Source: Roseitranquillus sp963709765 (GTDB taxonomy: Bacteria; Pseudomonadota; Alphaproteobacteria; Rhodobacterales; Rhodobacteraceae). From it: a stretch of 64,000 bases of DNA. Position numbers and translations under genes: made by a program. Positions 19,564 through 29,369 of this stretch are shown piece by piece (positions within the stretch are counted from its first letter, which is position 1; each line of letters starts with the position of its first letter). The stretch is from assembly GCA_963709765.1 (NCBI GenBank), contig CAVPXL010000001.1:558001-622000 (forward strand), read 5' to 3'. Below the pieces are notes generated by a model. The model ran no database searches and was not told the origin of the DNA. It saw only the letters and a program-made list of their open reading frames with translations.

Positions 19564-19897
19564 GTTATGGGGCCGATCGAGGTAAGGTGACGGGGCCGGG
19601 CGGAGGGCGGACGGCCCTGAACCGACGGACTGGCGCGGCGTCGGAGGCGCGAGATCGGGCGGGGTGCGGCGGGTCGAAGGGGCGTGGCCGGGACAGGCGC
19701 CGCCGGGGCGGCGCGCCGGCGGAGGGCGGCAGGCGGCGGCGCGAGGCGACTGGAATTTGCAACTTCGTGCAAAACATGACCCCCCCATTTTCAACTTCCT
19801 GAAAGAAATCGGACGAAATCTGCAAATGTTCAAAGACCCGGATGTTCACGCGGTGTTCCCGAAAATGCGGCCCGGCGTGGGGCCTGGCCGCCCCGGA
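19564..19897. other. 334-bp region between pccB and the next gene
   Basis: No convincing gene. The part nearest pccB is markedly less GC-rich than its surroundings, while the rest is a GC-rich, purine-biased stretch with no features I can name. The AT-richer part holds several TTTGCA-type elements described separately, so it is probably a promoter/operator region for the downstream minus-strand genes rather than just a spacer. Confidence 0.55.
19754..19837 (-). promoter_or_regulatory. TTTGCA elements, possible PccR/ScfR-type operator
   Basis: Read on the minus strand, this stretch has TTTGCA at three places: two as an inverted arrangement TTTGCACGAAGTTGCAAA with the TGCA cores 10 bases apart, and one ATTTGCAGA about 50 bases upstream. 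The known site of the short-chain fatty acyl-CoA regulator PccR is two TTTGCAAA copies with a 4-base spacer. The match is imperfect in spacing and sequence. Its location inside the propionyl-CoA carboxylase cluster is what makes the resemblance worth noting. No pccR gene is present in the window. Confidence 0.35.
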
Positions 19898-21430
19898 CTA
19901 GAGCGGGATGTTGTCGTGCTTCTTCCACGGATTCGCCAGACGCTTGTTGCGCAGCGATGCGAAGGCGCGGGCGACGCGGCGGCGCGTCGAGCTGGGGCGG
20001 ATCACCTCGTCGATGAAGCCGCGCTCGGCGGCCTTGAAGGGGTTGGCGAAGTTGGTCTCGTACTCGGCGGTGCGGGCGGCGATCTTGTCGGTGTCGCCCA
20101 GATCGGCGCGGTAGAGGATCTCGGTCGCGCCCTTGGCGCCCATCACCGCGATCTCGGCCGAGGGCCAGGCGTAGTTGAAATCGCCGCGCAGGTGCTTGGA
20201 CGCCATGACGTCGTAGGCCCCGCCATAGGCCTTGCGGGTGATCACCGTGACCTTGGGCACCGTCGCCTCGCCATAGGCGAAGAGCAGTTTCGCGCCGTGC
20301 TTGATGACGCCGCCGAGCTCCTGCCCGGTGCCGGGAAGGAAGCCGGGGACGTCGACGAAGGTCAGGATCGGGATCTCGAAGGCGTCGCAGAACCGCACGA
20401 AGCGCGCCGCCTTGCGTGAGCTGTCGATGTCGAGGCAGCCCGCCAGCACCATCGGCTGGTTGGCGACGACGCCGACGCTGCGCCCCTCCAGCCGGACGAA
20501 GCCGGTGATGATGTTGCGCGCGAAATCGGCCTGGATCTCGAAGAACTCGCCCTCGTCGGCGATCTTCTCGATCAGCTCCTTCATGTCGTAGGGCGCGTTG
20601 GGATTGGCCGGGACGAGGGTGTCGAGGCTTTCCTCGATGCGGGCGGGGTCGTCGAAGAACGGGCGCACCGGCACGCCGTCGCGGTTGTTGGGCGGCAGGT
20701 AGTCGACGAGGCGGCGCACCTCGATCAGGGCCTCCACGTCGTTCTCGAAGGCGCCGTCGGCGACCGAGGACTTGCGGGTGTGGGTGCTGGCGCCGCCCAG
20801 CTCCTCGGCGGTGACGTGTTCGTTGGTGACGGTCTTCACCACGTCGGGGCCGGTGACGAACATGTAGGAGGTGTCGCGGACCATGAAGATGAAGTCGGTC
20901 ATGGCCGGCGAATAGACCGCCCCGCCGGCGCAGGGCCCCATGATGACCGAGATCTGGGGCACGACGCCGGAGGCCATGATGTTGCGCTGGAACACGTCGG
21001 CATAGCCCGCGAGGCTGGCCACGCCCTCCTGGATGCGGGCGCCGCCGCTGTCGTTGAGGCCGATCACCGGCGCGCCGTTCTGCACCGCCATGTCCATGAT
21101 CTTGCAGATCTTCTGGGCGTGGGTTTCGGAGAGCGAGCCGCCGAACACGGTGAAGTCCTGGCTGAACACATAGACCATGCGGCCGTTGATCGTGCCCCAG
21201 CCGGTGACGACGCCGTCGCCCGCCGGGCGCTGCGCGGCCATGCCGAAATCGGTGGCGCGGTGGGTGACGAACATGTCGAATTCTTCGAACGAATCCTCGT
21301 CGAGCAGCAGATCGATGCGCTCGCGCGCCGTGAGCTTGCCCTTGGCGTGCTGCGCCGCGATGCGCTTTTCGCCGCCGCCCAGCCGCGCCTCGTGGCGCCG
21401 CGCCTCAAGCTCGTCGATGATGTCCTTCAT
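19898..21430 (-). CDS. pccB: propionyl-CoA carboxylase beta subunit
   Basis: Carboxyltransferase subunit that moves the carboxyl group from biotin to propionyl-CoA, giving (S)-methylmalonyl-CoA. 510 residues, normal length. Two crotonase-like halves are seen: the N-terminal with FSQDFTVFGGSLSETHAQKI and GLNDSGGARIQEGV, the C-terminal with FVDVPGFLPGTGQELGGVI and RKAYGGAYDVMASK. It ends WKKHDNIPL as usual. Start ATG at 21430 begins MKDIIDELEARR. Divergent neighbour is catalase; in Rhodobacter relatives the regulator gene pccR usually occupies that side. Confidence 0.96.
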   Translation of the reverse strand: MKDIIDELEARRHEARLGGGEKRIAAQHAKGKLTARERIDLLLDEDSFEEFDMFVTHRATDFGMAAQRPAGDGVVTGWGTINGRMVYVFSQDFTVFGGSLSETHAQKICKIMDMAVQNGAPVIGLNDSGGARIQEGVASLAGYADVFQRNIMASGVVPQISVIMGPCAGGAVYSPAMTDFIFMVRDTSYMFVTGPDVVKTVTNEHVTAEELGGASTHTRKSSVADGAFENDVEALIEVRRLVDYLPPNNRDGVPVRPFFDDPARIEESLDTLVPANPNAPYDMKELIEKIADEGEFFEIQADFARNIITGFVRLEGRSVGVVANQPMVLAGCLDIDSSRKAARFVRFCDAFEIPILTFVDVPGFLPGTGQELGGVIKHGAKLLFAYGEATVPKVTVITRKAYGGAYDVMASKHLRGDFNYAWPSAEIAVMGAKGATEILYRADLGDTDKIAARTAEYETNFANPFKAAERGFIDEVIRPSSTRRRVARAFASLRNKRLANPWKKHDNIPL

Positions 21431-21570
21431 GCGCCGCCTCCGCCCGGGTCCGGGCCATAAAAGGCGCGAGACGGCGCGGAAAAGGCAAGGGCCGGGAACA
21501 AACCCCCACGACCGGCCATTCTCGCAAGGAGTGCGGCGGGCCTGCCGCCCTTGCCACCAGGGAGCGAGAG

Positions 21571-23670
21571 ATGAGTGAGAACGAACGCGCAAAGCAGGAC
21601 GATGCGGCGCCGCGGATTTCCGAGACCGGCGCGGGCGGCGAATGGCACCAGCATGCCGGCGACGGCGAGCGGCTGACCACGGCGCAGGGCGTGGTGATCG
21701 CCGACAACCAGAACAGCCTGAAGGCGGGCGAGCGGGGGCCGACCCTGCTCGAAGACCAGGTTCTGCGCGAGAAGATCTTCCACTTCGACCATGAGCGCAT
21801 TCCCGAGCGGGTGGTCCATGCCCGCGGCTTCGGGGCGCACGGGACGTTCGAGTGCAAGAAGGCGCTCGGCGACATCACCCAGGCCGCGCCGTTCGCCGAG
21901 GCGGGCAAGAAGACCGAGGTCTTCGTGCGGTTCTCGACCGTCGCCGGGTCGAAGGGCTCGCCGGACCTGGCGCGCGACGTGCGCGGGTTCGCGGTGAAGT
22001 TCTACAGCGATGCGGGCAACTGGGACCTCGTGGGCAACAACATCCCGGTGTTCTTCATCCAGGACGCGATCAAGTTTCCCGACCTGGTCCATGCGGTGAA
22101 GGTCGAGCCCGACACCGGGTTTCCGCAGGCGCAATCGGCGCACGACAATTTCTGGGACTACATCTCGCTGACGCCCGAGGCGATGCACATGATCATGTGG
22201 ATCATGTCGGACCGCGCCATCCCGCGCTCGTTCTCCACGATGGAGGGGTTCGGGGTGCACACGTTCCGGTTCGTGACCGCGGACGGCAAGTCGACCTTCG
22301 TCAAGTTCCACTGGAAGCCGAAGCTGGGGCTGCAGTCGAAGACCTGGAACGAGGCGGTCAAGACCAACGGCGCCGACCCCGACCGGCACCGGCGCATCAC
22401 CTGGGAGGAGATCTCCACCGGCAACTTCCCGCAATGGGACCTGGCGGTGCAGACCTTCGACGAGGCGTTCGCCGACAGCTTCGACTTCGACGTGCTGGAC
22501 GCGACCAAGCTGATCCCCGAGGAGGTGATCGAGCCGGTGGTCGTGGGCACGATGACGCTCGACCGGGTGGTGGAGAATTTCTTCGCCGAGACCGAGCAGG
22601 TGGCGTTCTGCACGCAGAACGTGATCCCGGGGATCGATTTCACCAACGATCCGCTGCTGCAGGGACGGAACTTCAGCTACCTCGACACGCAGCTCAAGCG
22701 GCTGGGAAGCCCGAACTTCACCAAGATTCCGGTGAACGCGCCGCGGGGCTGTCCGGTGTCGAACTACCAGCAGGACGGGCACATGCAGACCGCCCATCGC
22801 AAGGGGCGGATCAACTACGAGCCGAACGGTTGGGGCGAGGGTCCGCGCGAACATCCGCTGGAGGGGTACGTGAGCTACCGCGAGCCGGTGGAGGGCGAGA
22901 AGCGGCGCCTCAGGGCCGAGAGCTTCGCCGACCATTACAGCCAGGCGCGGCAATTCTACTGCAGCCAGACGGACGTGGAGCAGAACCACATCCGCGACGC
23001 CATCGCGTTCGAGCTCTCGAAGTGCGAGATGGAGGCGATCCGGGTGCGGATCGTGTCGCACCTGCTCAACATCGACGGCGGGCTGGCCGAGGGCGTGGCG
23101 GACATGCTTGGGATCGAGAAGATGCCCGCGCCCGCACCGGCCGCGCAGCCGACGAGGGACCTCGCCGAGAGCCCGGCGCTCAGCATCGTGAAGAACGGCC
23201 CCGACAGCTTCAAGGGACGCGTGATCGGGGTTCTGGCCTCTGACGGGGCGGATGCGGACACGCTGGTGGCGCTGGAGGCGGCGGCGAAGGCCGAGGGCGC
23301 GATGCTCAAGTTCGTGGCGCCGAAGATCGGCGGGTTCACCGACAGCGCGGGCCTGAAGCACGCCGCCGACGAGAAGGTCGACGGTGGCCCCTCGGTCCTG
23401 TTCGACGCGGTGGCGCTGGTGCCGGGCGAGTCGAGCGCGGCAGACCTCGCCGCGATACCCGCGACGCGCGACTTCGTGGCGGACGCCTTCGCGCACGCCA
23501 AGTTCATCGCCCACGCGCCGGCGGCCGGACCGCTCCTGAAGGCGGGCGGCATCGACGGCATGCTCGACGGGGGCTGCGTGGCGCTCGGGGGCAAGGACGG
23601 TGCGATCAGCTTCGTGAAGGCGTGCCGCGACCTGCGCTTCTGGGATCGCGAGCGCACAGGCGCTGTGTAG
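21571..23670 (+). CDS. katE: catalase HPII, large-subunit type
   Basis: Haem catalase decomposing hydrogen peroxide, 699 residues, the long clade-II form. Catalytic histidine is H83 in VVHARGFGAHG, the distal asparagine lies in GNNIPVFF (about 156), and the haem-ligating tyrosine is Y370 in RNFSYLDTQ. The C-terminal part (about 550-699) is the extra DJ-1/PfpI-like domain of HPII enzymes. A GGGAGCGAGAG ribosome site precedes the ATG. Probably stationary-phase or stress induced in relatives, but no regulatory site is evident in the 140-bp gap to pccB. Confidence 0.95.
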   Translation: MSENERAKQDDAAPRISETGAGGEWHQHAGDGERLTTAQGVVIADNQNSLKAGERGPTLLEDQVLREKIFHFDHERIPERVVHARGFGAHGTFECKKALGDITQAAPFAEAGKKTEVFVRFSTVAGSKGSPDLARDVRGFAVKFYSDAGNWDLVGNNIPVFFIQDAIKFPDLVHAVKVEPDTGFPQAQSAHDNFWDYISLTPEAMHMIMWIMSDRAIPRSFSTMEGFGVHTFRFVTADGKSTFVKFHWKPKLGLQSKTWNEAVKTNGADPDRHRRITWEEISTGNFPQWDLAVQTFDEAFADSFDFDVLDATKLIPEEVIEPVVVGTMTLDRVVENFFAETEQVAFCTQNVIPGIDFTNDPLLQGRNFSYLDTQLKRLGSPNFTKIPVNAPRGCPVSNYQQDGHMQTAHRKGRINYEPNGWGEGPREHPLEGYVSYREPVEGEKRRLRAESFADHYSQARQFYCSQTDVEQNHIRDAIAFELSKCEMEAIRVRIVSHLLNIDGGLAEGVADMLGIEKMPAPAPAAQPTRDLAESPALSIVKNGPDSFKGRVIGVLASDGADADTLVALEAAAKAEGAMLKFVAPKIGGFTDSAGLKHAADEKVDGGPSVLFDAVALVPGESSAADLAAIPATRDFVADAFAHAKFIAHAPAAGPLLKAGGIDGMLDGGCVALGGKDGAISFVKACRDLRFWDRERTGAV

Positions 23671-23724
23671 CCCTGTGCACGGCGGGGCATGGACGGGCGT
23701 GCGGCGACGGACTAGATCAGCCGC

Positions 23725-24948
23725 ATGCCCGAACGTCCGAAGATCCGGTTTCTCGACCGGACGACCCCGCCCCACATCGCGACTCTGATCCTGCTGGCAG
23801 GGTTGTCGGCGCTGTCCATGAACATCTTCCTGCCGTCGCTGCCGGGGATGACGGACTATTTCCACACCGAATACAGGCTGATGCAGCTTTCGGTGGCGCT
23901 CTACCTCGGGGTGAACGCGCTGCTGCAGATCGTCGTCGGCCCGATCGCGGACCGCTATGGGCGGCGGCCGGTGATGCTGTGGTGCACGGTGGGCTTCATC
24001 CTCGCCACGGCGGGCTGCATCCTTGCCACCAACGTGACGATGTTCCTGAGCTTTCGCATGGCGCAGGCGGTGATCGTCGTCGGCATGGTGCTGAGCCGGG
24101 CGGTGGTGCGCGACATCGTTCCGCAGGCGCAGGCCGCGTCGATGATCGGCTGGGTGACGATGGGCATGGCGATCGTGCCGATGGTCGGGCCGGCCGTGGG
24201 CGGCGTGCTCGACCAGGCGTTCGGGTGGCAGGCGAACTTCTGGCTGCTGCTGATCCTCGGATTCGGCGTGCTGTGGCTGGCCTGGCGCGACATGGGCGAG
24301 ACGGCGACCAACACCTCGTCGAGCTTTGCCGCGCAATTCGCGCAATATCCCGAGCTGCTGACCGCGCGGCGGTTCTGGGGCTACGCGGCGGCGGCTGCGT
24401 TCGCCTCGGGGTCGTTCTTCGCCTATCTGGGCGGCGCGCCGTTCGTCGGCAGCGAGGTGTTCGGCCTTCCACCCGCGCTGCTCGGAATCTTCTTCGGGGC
24501 GCCGGCAATCGGCTATGCCGTCGGCAACGGCATCTCGGGGCGCTACTCGGTACGCTTCGGGATCAACGCGATGATCCTGTGGGGGACGGTCCTGACCTTC
24601 GCGGGGCTGTGCGTGTCGGTGATGGTGTTCACGGCCGGATTCGGGTCGGCGGGCGTGTTCTTCGGGTTCATGAGCTTCGTGGGTCTGGGCAACGGGCTGG
24701 TCCTTCCCAACGCCACGTCGGGGCTGCTGTCGGTGCGGCCGAACCTGGCGGGCACGGCGAGCGGGCTTGGCGGGGCGATCATGATCGGCGGCGGCGCGGC
24801 GCTTTCGGCGCTGGCGGGCGCGCTGCTGACGCCGGGGTCCGGTGCATGGCCGCTCCTGTGGCTGATGCTGGTGACCTCGGCGCTGGCGGTGGTGTCGATC
24901 CTTTACGTCATCCACCGCGAGCGGACGCTGCAGCCCGAAAGGATGTGA
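23725..24948 (+). CDS. MFS exporter, Bcr/CflA subfamily
   Basis: 407-residue inner-membrane protein with about twelve hydrophobic helices. The loop after helix 2 has GPIADRYGRRPVML, the MFS signature, and helix 4/5 has the R-x-VVRDIVP segment typical of Bcr/CflA drug-proton antiporters. FLPSLPGMTDYF near the N-terminus is another subfamily mark. Likely exports small toxic compounds; the substrate is unknown. It follows catalase by 54 bases on the same strand. Confidence 0.88.
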   Translation: MPERPKIRFLDRTTPPHIATLILLAGLSALSMNIFLPSLPGMTDYFHTEYRLMQLSVALYLGVNALLQIVVGPIADRYGRRPVMLWCTVGFILATAGCILATNVTMFLSFRMAQAVIVVGMVLSRAVVRDIVPQAQAASMIGWVTMGMAIVPMVGPAVGGVLDQAFGWQANFWLLLILGFGVLWLAWRDMGETATNTSSSFAAQFAQYPELLTARRFWGYAAAAAFASGSFFAYLGGAPFVGSEVFGLPPALLGIFFGAPAIGYAVGNGISGRYSVRFGINAMILWGTVLTFAGLCVSVMVFTAGFGSAGVFFGFMSFVGLGNGLVLPNATSGLLSVRPNLAGTASGLGGAIMIGGGAALSALAGALLTPGSGAWPLLWLMLVTSALAVVSILYVIHRERTLQPERM

Positions 24949-25067
24949 GGCGGTGATCGCGCGGTTCTGATCGGGCGCACGTTGCCGCGCGGGGGGTAAC
25001 GGGGGTAACGTCGGGTCACGATGATCCGGCGCCCGCACCTCCGGCGCCCACAAGCGGGCGCAAGGCC

Positions 25068-25844
25068 GTGACCCTCAGCGCGGCCCTCCTCGCCTTCGCG
25101 ACGAGTTTCGCCGCGTGGTACATCGCCCGCCACGAGCATCAGGTCGTCTATCCCTTCGACGCCACCCACACCGCGCCCGCCGAGACCGGCGAGGCGCGGC
25201 TTGTCGAACGCGCCTTCGTCACGGCGGACGGCGAGCGGCTGGTGCTGTGGCAGGCCGCGGCGGCGGCGGGGAAGGCGACGGTGCTCTACCTGCCGGGCAA
25301 CGCCGGGACGCTGGCCGACCGGACGGCGCGGTTCTCGTGGCTGATCGACCGGGGCTACGGGGTGACGGCGCTGGCCTATCGCGGCTCGAGCGGGTCGACG
25401 GGGCGCCCGGACGAGGCGCTGCTGACGGCGGACGCGCGCGCGGTCGCGGCGCTGCTTGGCGGCAAGGTGGTGCTTTACGGCGAGAGCCTCGGCACCGCGC
25501 TGGCGGTCAAGCTGGCGGCCGAGGGGGTGGGCGACGCGGTGGTGCTCGAATCGCCGTTCACGTCGATCGCCGACCTGGTGGCGGCGCAATTTCCGGGGGA
25601 GGACCTTGCCGATCTGTTCTCGCAGAGGTGGGAGACGCGGGCGGCGGTGGGCCGGATGCGCCAGCCGCTGCTGGTGATCCACGGGAGCGCGGACCGGCTG
25701 GTGCCGCTGGCGCAGGGGCGCGAGGTGCTGGCCCGCGCGGGCTCGGCGCGCAAGCGGCTGGTGGTGCTGGCGGGCGGCGGCCATGCGGGGGCGTGGAGCG
25801 CGGACGGGCTGAGGGCGCTGGAGCCGTTCCTGGCGGGACGCTAG
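25068..25844 (+). CDS. alpha/beta hydrolase, BEM46/YfhR-like
   Basis: 258 residues from a GTG start. An N-terminal hydrophobic helix (about 3-18) probably anchors the protein, followed by VVYPFD. The hydrolase core shows the oxyanion segment YLPGNAGT, the nucleophile elbow GESLG, the acid in HGSADRLVPL and the histidine in GGGHAGAW. It resembles the BEM46/YfhR membrane-anchored serine hydrolases of unknown substrate. The GTG has only a weak AAGG ribosome site, so the exact start is uncertain. It ends 4 bases into the opposing hemerythrin gene. Confidence 0.82.
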   Translation: MTLSAALLAFATSFAAWYIARHEHQVVYPFDATHTAPAETGEARLVERAFVTADGERLVLWQAAAAAGKATVLYLPGNAGTLADRTARFSWLIDRGYGVTALAYRGSSGSTGRPDEALLTADARAVAALLGGKVVLYGESLGTALAVKLAAEGVGDAVVLESPFTSIADLVAAQFPGEDLADLFSQRWETRAAVGRMRQPLLVIHGSADRLVPLAQGREVLARAGSARKRLVVLAGGGHAGAWSADGLRALEPFLAGR

Positions 25845-26395
25845 AGCGGCGGGGCGTGCTTGAGGATGACGGGGACGACCAGCTCCTCCTCGTCGGTCAG
25901 GTGCCGGTCGAGGAAGACGCCGAAGCCGTCGAGCGCGGTGTCGAGCTGCCCGCCCGCGTCGCGCGCCGTGCCTTCGCCCGATTGCAGATAGGTGTTGGCG
26001 GTCTGCGCGAGGGCCTGGATGTGGCCGTCGAGGTCGCGGTGGTCGGTCTCCAGCAGCTCGAAGCCGTCGGCGAGGCGGCCGCCCTCGAGCCCGATGAGCT
26101 TGGGGAAGTAGTGGAAATCCTCGATCTGGTGATGGCCGTGGAGTTCGCCGAGCAGGAGGTTGCCGTAGCGGCCGACCTCGTTGCGGTGGCGGGCCGGGTC
26201 GATGCGGCTGTCGAGGAGCGCCTCGGTGCCGCCCTTGAGCCGCGACAGGATCTCGCGGAACATGCCGTGCCGGTCGAGCCAGAAGCGGATGAGGCCGTCG
26301 AAGTTCTCGTGCCCCTCCCAGTCCGCGCGCGGATAGGCGTCGAGCAGATAGCGCAGGTGGGGCGGCAGGCCCTTTCGGCTGTCGAGTTTTTCCAT
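25841..26395 (-). CDS. hemerythrin-like (HHE) domain protein
   Basis: 184 residues, mostly helical. The spaced histidines and acidic residues fit a hemerythrin di-iron four-helix bundle: HENFDGLIRFWLDRHGMF, LHGHHQIEDFHYFP, ETDHRDLDGHI and LDRHLTDEEELVVP. Such proteins bind oxygen, nitric oxide or iron, or sense redox state. Ligand here unknown. It faces the hydrolase gene convergently with a 4-base overlap and is preceded on its strand by the GMC oxidoreductase gene. Confidence 0.85.
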   Translation of the reverse strand: MEKLDSRKGLPPHLRYLLDAYPRADWEGHENFDGLIRFWLDRHGMFREILSRLKGGTEALLDSRIDPARHRNEVGRYGNLLLGELHGHHQIEDFHYFPKLIGLEGGRLADGFELLETDHRDLDGHIQALAQTANTYLQSGEGTARDAGGQLDTALDGFGVFLDRHLTDEEELVVPVILKHAPPL

Positions 26396-26616
26396 GCCGG
26401 GTCAGATAGGTCGCCCGCGCCGTGGTGCCAGAGCAAGGGCCGGCGGCGCGGACGGCGGGTGGGCGGGCGGGGCCGTCCGTGGCGCCGGACCGGGTGCCGC
26501 CGGCGCAGGCCCCGGAGCGGGGTGCCGGCGACCGGGGGTCGGCATGGCCGTTCCGGGGGATGACCGGACCGCCTTTCTCGCGCCCCCGGCCCTGCGGCGC
26601 GGCCGGGCGGCGGCCC

Positions 26617-28214
26617 TCAGAGCGGGGTGCGGCCGAGGACGTGGTCGGCCATCTTTTCGCCCACCAGGATCGAGGGCGCGTTGAGATTGCCGTTGGTGAC
26701 CTGGGGCATGACCGAGCTGTCGGCGACGCGCAGGCCCGTCGACGCCGATCACGCGGCCCTGCGGGTCGACCACCGCGCGGGGATCGTCGGGCCGGCCCAT
26801 CCGGCAGGTGCCGCAGGGGTGGTAGGCGCTTTCGGCGTGGTCGCGCACGAAGGCGTCGATCTCGTCGTCGCTCTGCACGTCCGGGCCGGGCTGCAATTCG
26901 CCGGCCGCGTAGCGCGCCAGCGCGGGTTGCGCGAAGACGCCGCGCGCGAGGCGGATGGCGGCGCGGAAATCGACCCAGTCCTGCGGCGTCGCTCATGTAG
27001 TTGAAGAGGATGCGCGGCGCGTCGGCGGGGTCGGCGGAGCGCAGCCAGACCCGCCCGCGGGAGGGAGAGCGCGCGGTGCCGGCGTGGATCTGGAAGCCGT
27101 TGGCCGCCCCCAGCCCGTCGTAGCGCACCGCCAGCGGCAGGAAGTGGAACTGCACGTCGGGCCAGGCGATGTCGGGACGCGAGCGCAGGAAGGCCGCGGC
27201 CTCGAACTGGTTCGAGGCGCCGGGGCCCGAGCGGGTCAGCAGCCAGCGCGCGCCGACCGCCGCCTTGCCGAACAGGGTCCAGTGGCGGTGCAGGCCGACC
27301 GGGCCCTTGCCCGCCATCTGCACGTAGACTTCCATGTGGTCCTGCAGGTTCGCGCCGACGCCGGGGCGGTCGGCGACGACGTCGATGCCGTGGCGCCGGA
27401 GTTCGGCCCCCGGACCGATTCCCGAGAGCATCAGCAGCTTGGGCGAGTTGAAGGCCGAGGCGCACAGGATCACCTCGGCGCGCGCGACGACGCGCCGGCT
27501 TTTGCCGCGCATGCGCACCGAGATGCCGGTGGCGCGGCCCTCGCGCAGCACGACGCGTTCGACCATGCCGCGCACCAGCCGCGCGCCCAGGCGGCGGGCG
27601 GGGCGCAGGTAGCCGTCGGCGGCCGACCAGCGGCGCCCCTGCCAGATGCTGGAATCGAAGGGGCCGAAGCCTTCCTGGCTGGCGCCGTTGTAATCCGGGG
27701 TGTGGGGGTGGCCGGCCTCCTGCCCCGCCGCGATGAAGGCCGAGACCAGCGGGTCGCGCCCGGGTCCGCGCCCGATCCGCATCGGGCCGGCCGAGCCGCG
27801 CAGCGCCGGGTCGCCGCCGCGGCCGGCATCGTCCCACGTCTCGATCCGGCGGAAGTAGGGTTCGACGTCGGACCAGCCCCAGCCGGCGGCGCCGGCGGCC
27901 TGCCAGGCGTCGTAATCCTGCGGGTGGCCACGCACCCAGATCATGCCGTTGATCGACGAGGAGCCGCCCACGACCTTGCCGCGCGGCGCCGCCAGCCTGC
28001 GCCCGCCGAGCGCGGGTTCGGGCTCGGTGCGGTAGCCCCAGTCGTAGCGCGACATGCTCATCGGATAGCTGAGCGCGCCGGGCATGCGGATCAGCGGGCC
28101 GGCGTCGGAACCGCCGTGTTCCACCACGATGACCGAGTGCCCCGCCTCGGCCAGCCGGTACGCCATTGCGCACCCGGCCGAACCCGCGCCGACGACGACG
28201 TAGTCCGCCTCCAT
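26617..28214 (-). pseudogene. GMC oxidoreductase (choline dehydrogenase-like), two apparent +1 frameshifts
   Basis: FAD enzyme of the glucose-methanol-choline family. The N-terminus has the FAD-binding VVGAGSAGCAMAYRLAEAG (about 6-24) and GGSSSINGMIWVRG. The frame breaks after ILFNYMSDAA: skipping one base near 26981 continues as DWVDFRAAIRLARG and on through ESAYHPCGTCRMG with the catalytic histidine region. A second skip near 26735 restores LRVADSSVMPQVTNGN and the normal end GEKMADHVLGRTPL. Corrected length is 531 residues. Being divergent from choXWV fits choline oxidation, but the substrate is inferred. It is either a pseudogene or, more likely, intact with two sequence errors. Confidence 0.85.
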
Positions 28215-28329
28215 ACCCTGCTGCCCTTTCCACGATGCTGACGCGCCGCTAGGGTCCGGCCCATCGCAACGCGGCGGGGACGCTAATGCGCCCGCGCGTC
28301 CAAGACAACCGACGACCCCGGGAGATCTC

Positions 28330-29253
28330 ATGATGAAGTTAACGACCATTGCCGCGATGCTGGCCCTCAGCACCGGCTCCGCCCTCGCCCAGTGCGAGGA
28401 GATCACGTTCTCCGATGTAGGCTGGACGGACATCACGGCGACCACCGCGGCGACGACGGTGGTGCTCGACGCGCTCGGCTACGAGACCGACGTCAAGGTG
28501 CTGAGCGTGCCGGTGACCTATACCTCGCTGGCGCAGGGCGACGTCGACGTGTTCCTCGGCAACTGGATGCCGACGATGGAGGCCGACATCGCGCCCTACC
28601 GCGAGGACGGCAGCGTGGAGACGGTGCGCACCAACCTGGAGGGCGCGAAATACACGCTCGCGGCCAACCGGGCCGCGGCCGATCTCGGCATCACCGGCTT
28701 TGGCGACATCGCGGCCCATTCCGAGGAGCTGGAGGGCAAGATCTACGCGATCGAGCCGGGCAACGACGGCAACCGCCTGATCCTGTCGATGATCGAGGAG
28801 GACGCGTTCGGCCTGTCGGATTTCGAGGTGGTCGAAAGCTCCGAGCAGGGGATGCTGGCGCAGGTGGCGCGGGCGGACCGGCGGGGCGAACCGGTGGTGT
28901 TCCTCGGCTGGGAGCCGCATCCGATGAACGCCAATTTCGATCTGACCTATCTCGAGGGCGGCGACGACTGGTTCGGGCCGGATTTCGGCGGCGCGACGGT
29001 GCACACCAATGTCCGCAAGGGCTTCGTCGAGGAATGCCCGAACGTGGGCAAGTTCCTGCAGAACCTGTCGTTCACGCTGCCGATGGAGAACGAGATCATG
29101 GGCGCGATCCTCGATGACGGACAATCCGGGCGCGAGGCGGCGACTGCCTGGCTGAAGGAGAACGCGGATGTTCTGGACGGCTGGCTCGACGGGGTGACGA
29201 CGCCGGACGGGCAGGACGGCCTCGAGGCGGTGCGCGCCGGGCTCGGAGTCTGA
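28330..29253 (+). CDS. choX: choline ABC transporter substrate-binding protein
   Basis: Periplasmic binding protein for choline (possibly acetylcholine or betaine), 307 residues with a signal peptide ending ALA-Q at residue 20. The aromatic box known from Sinorhizobium ChoX (W43, W90, Y119, W205) appears to be conserved as W32 (GWTD), W78 (GNWMP), Y107 (AKYTL) and W193 (LGWEPHPM), at matching spacing, with D34 next to the first tryptophan. A GGGAGATCTC ribosome site precedes the ATG. Upstream, it is divergent from the GMC oxidoreductase gene. Confidence 0.93.
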   Translation: MMKLTTIAAMLALSTGSALAQCEEITFSDVGWTDITATTAATTVVLDALGYETDVKVLSVPVTYTSLAQGDVDVFLGNWMPTMEADIAPYREDGSVETVRTNLEGAKYTLAANRAAADLGITGFGDIAAHSEELEGKIYAIEPGNDGNRLILSMIEEDAFGLSDFEVVESSEQGMLAQVARADRRGEPVVFLGWEPHPMNANFDLTYLEGGDDWFGPDFGGATVHTNVRKGFVEECPNVGKFLQNLSFTLPMENEIMGAILDDGQSGREAATAWLKENADVLDGWLDGVTTPDGQDGLEAVRAGLGV

Positions 29254-29369
29254 GCAGGACCTGAGGGGAGCGCGGCGCAGGGGGCATCGAGCCCCCCGCG
29301 CCGCGCGGCCGCGCCTTGCGGCGCGTCCGGGGCGGCGGGAAACCGGCCGGGCGCGTCAGAGTGCGGGCC

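Noticed and set aside
21427..25053. A 1208-codon minus-strand frame opposite catalase and the MFS gene
   Set aside because: Histidine/arginine-rich antisense shadow with no domain; the plus-strand proteins are full family members.
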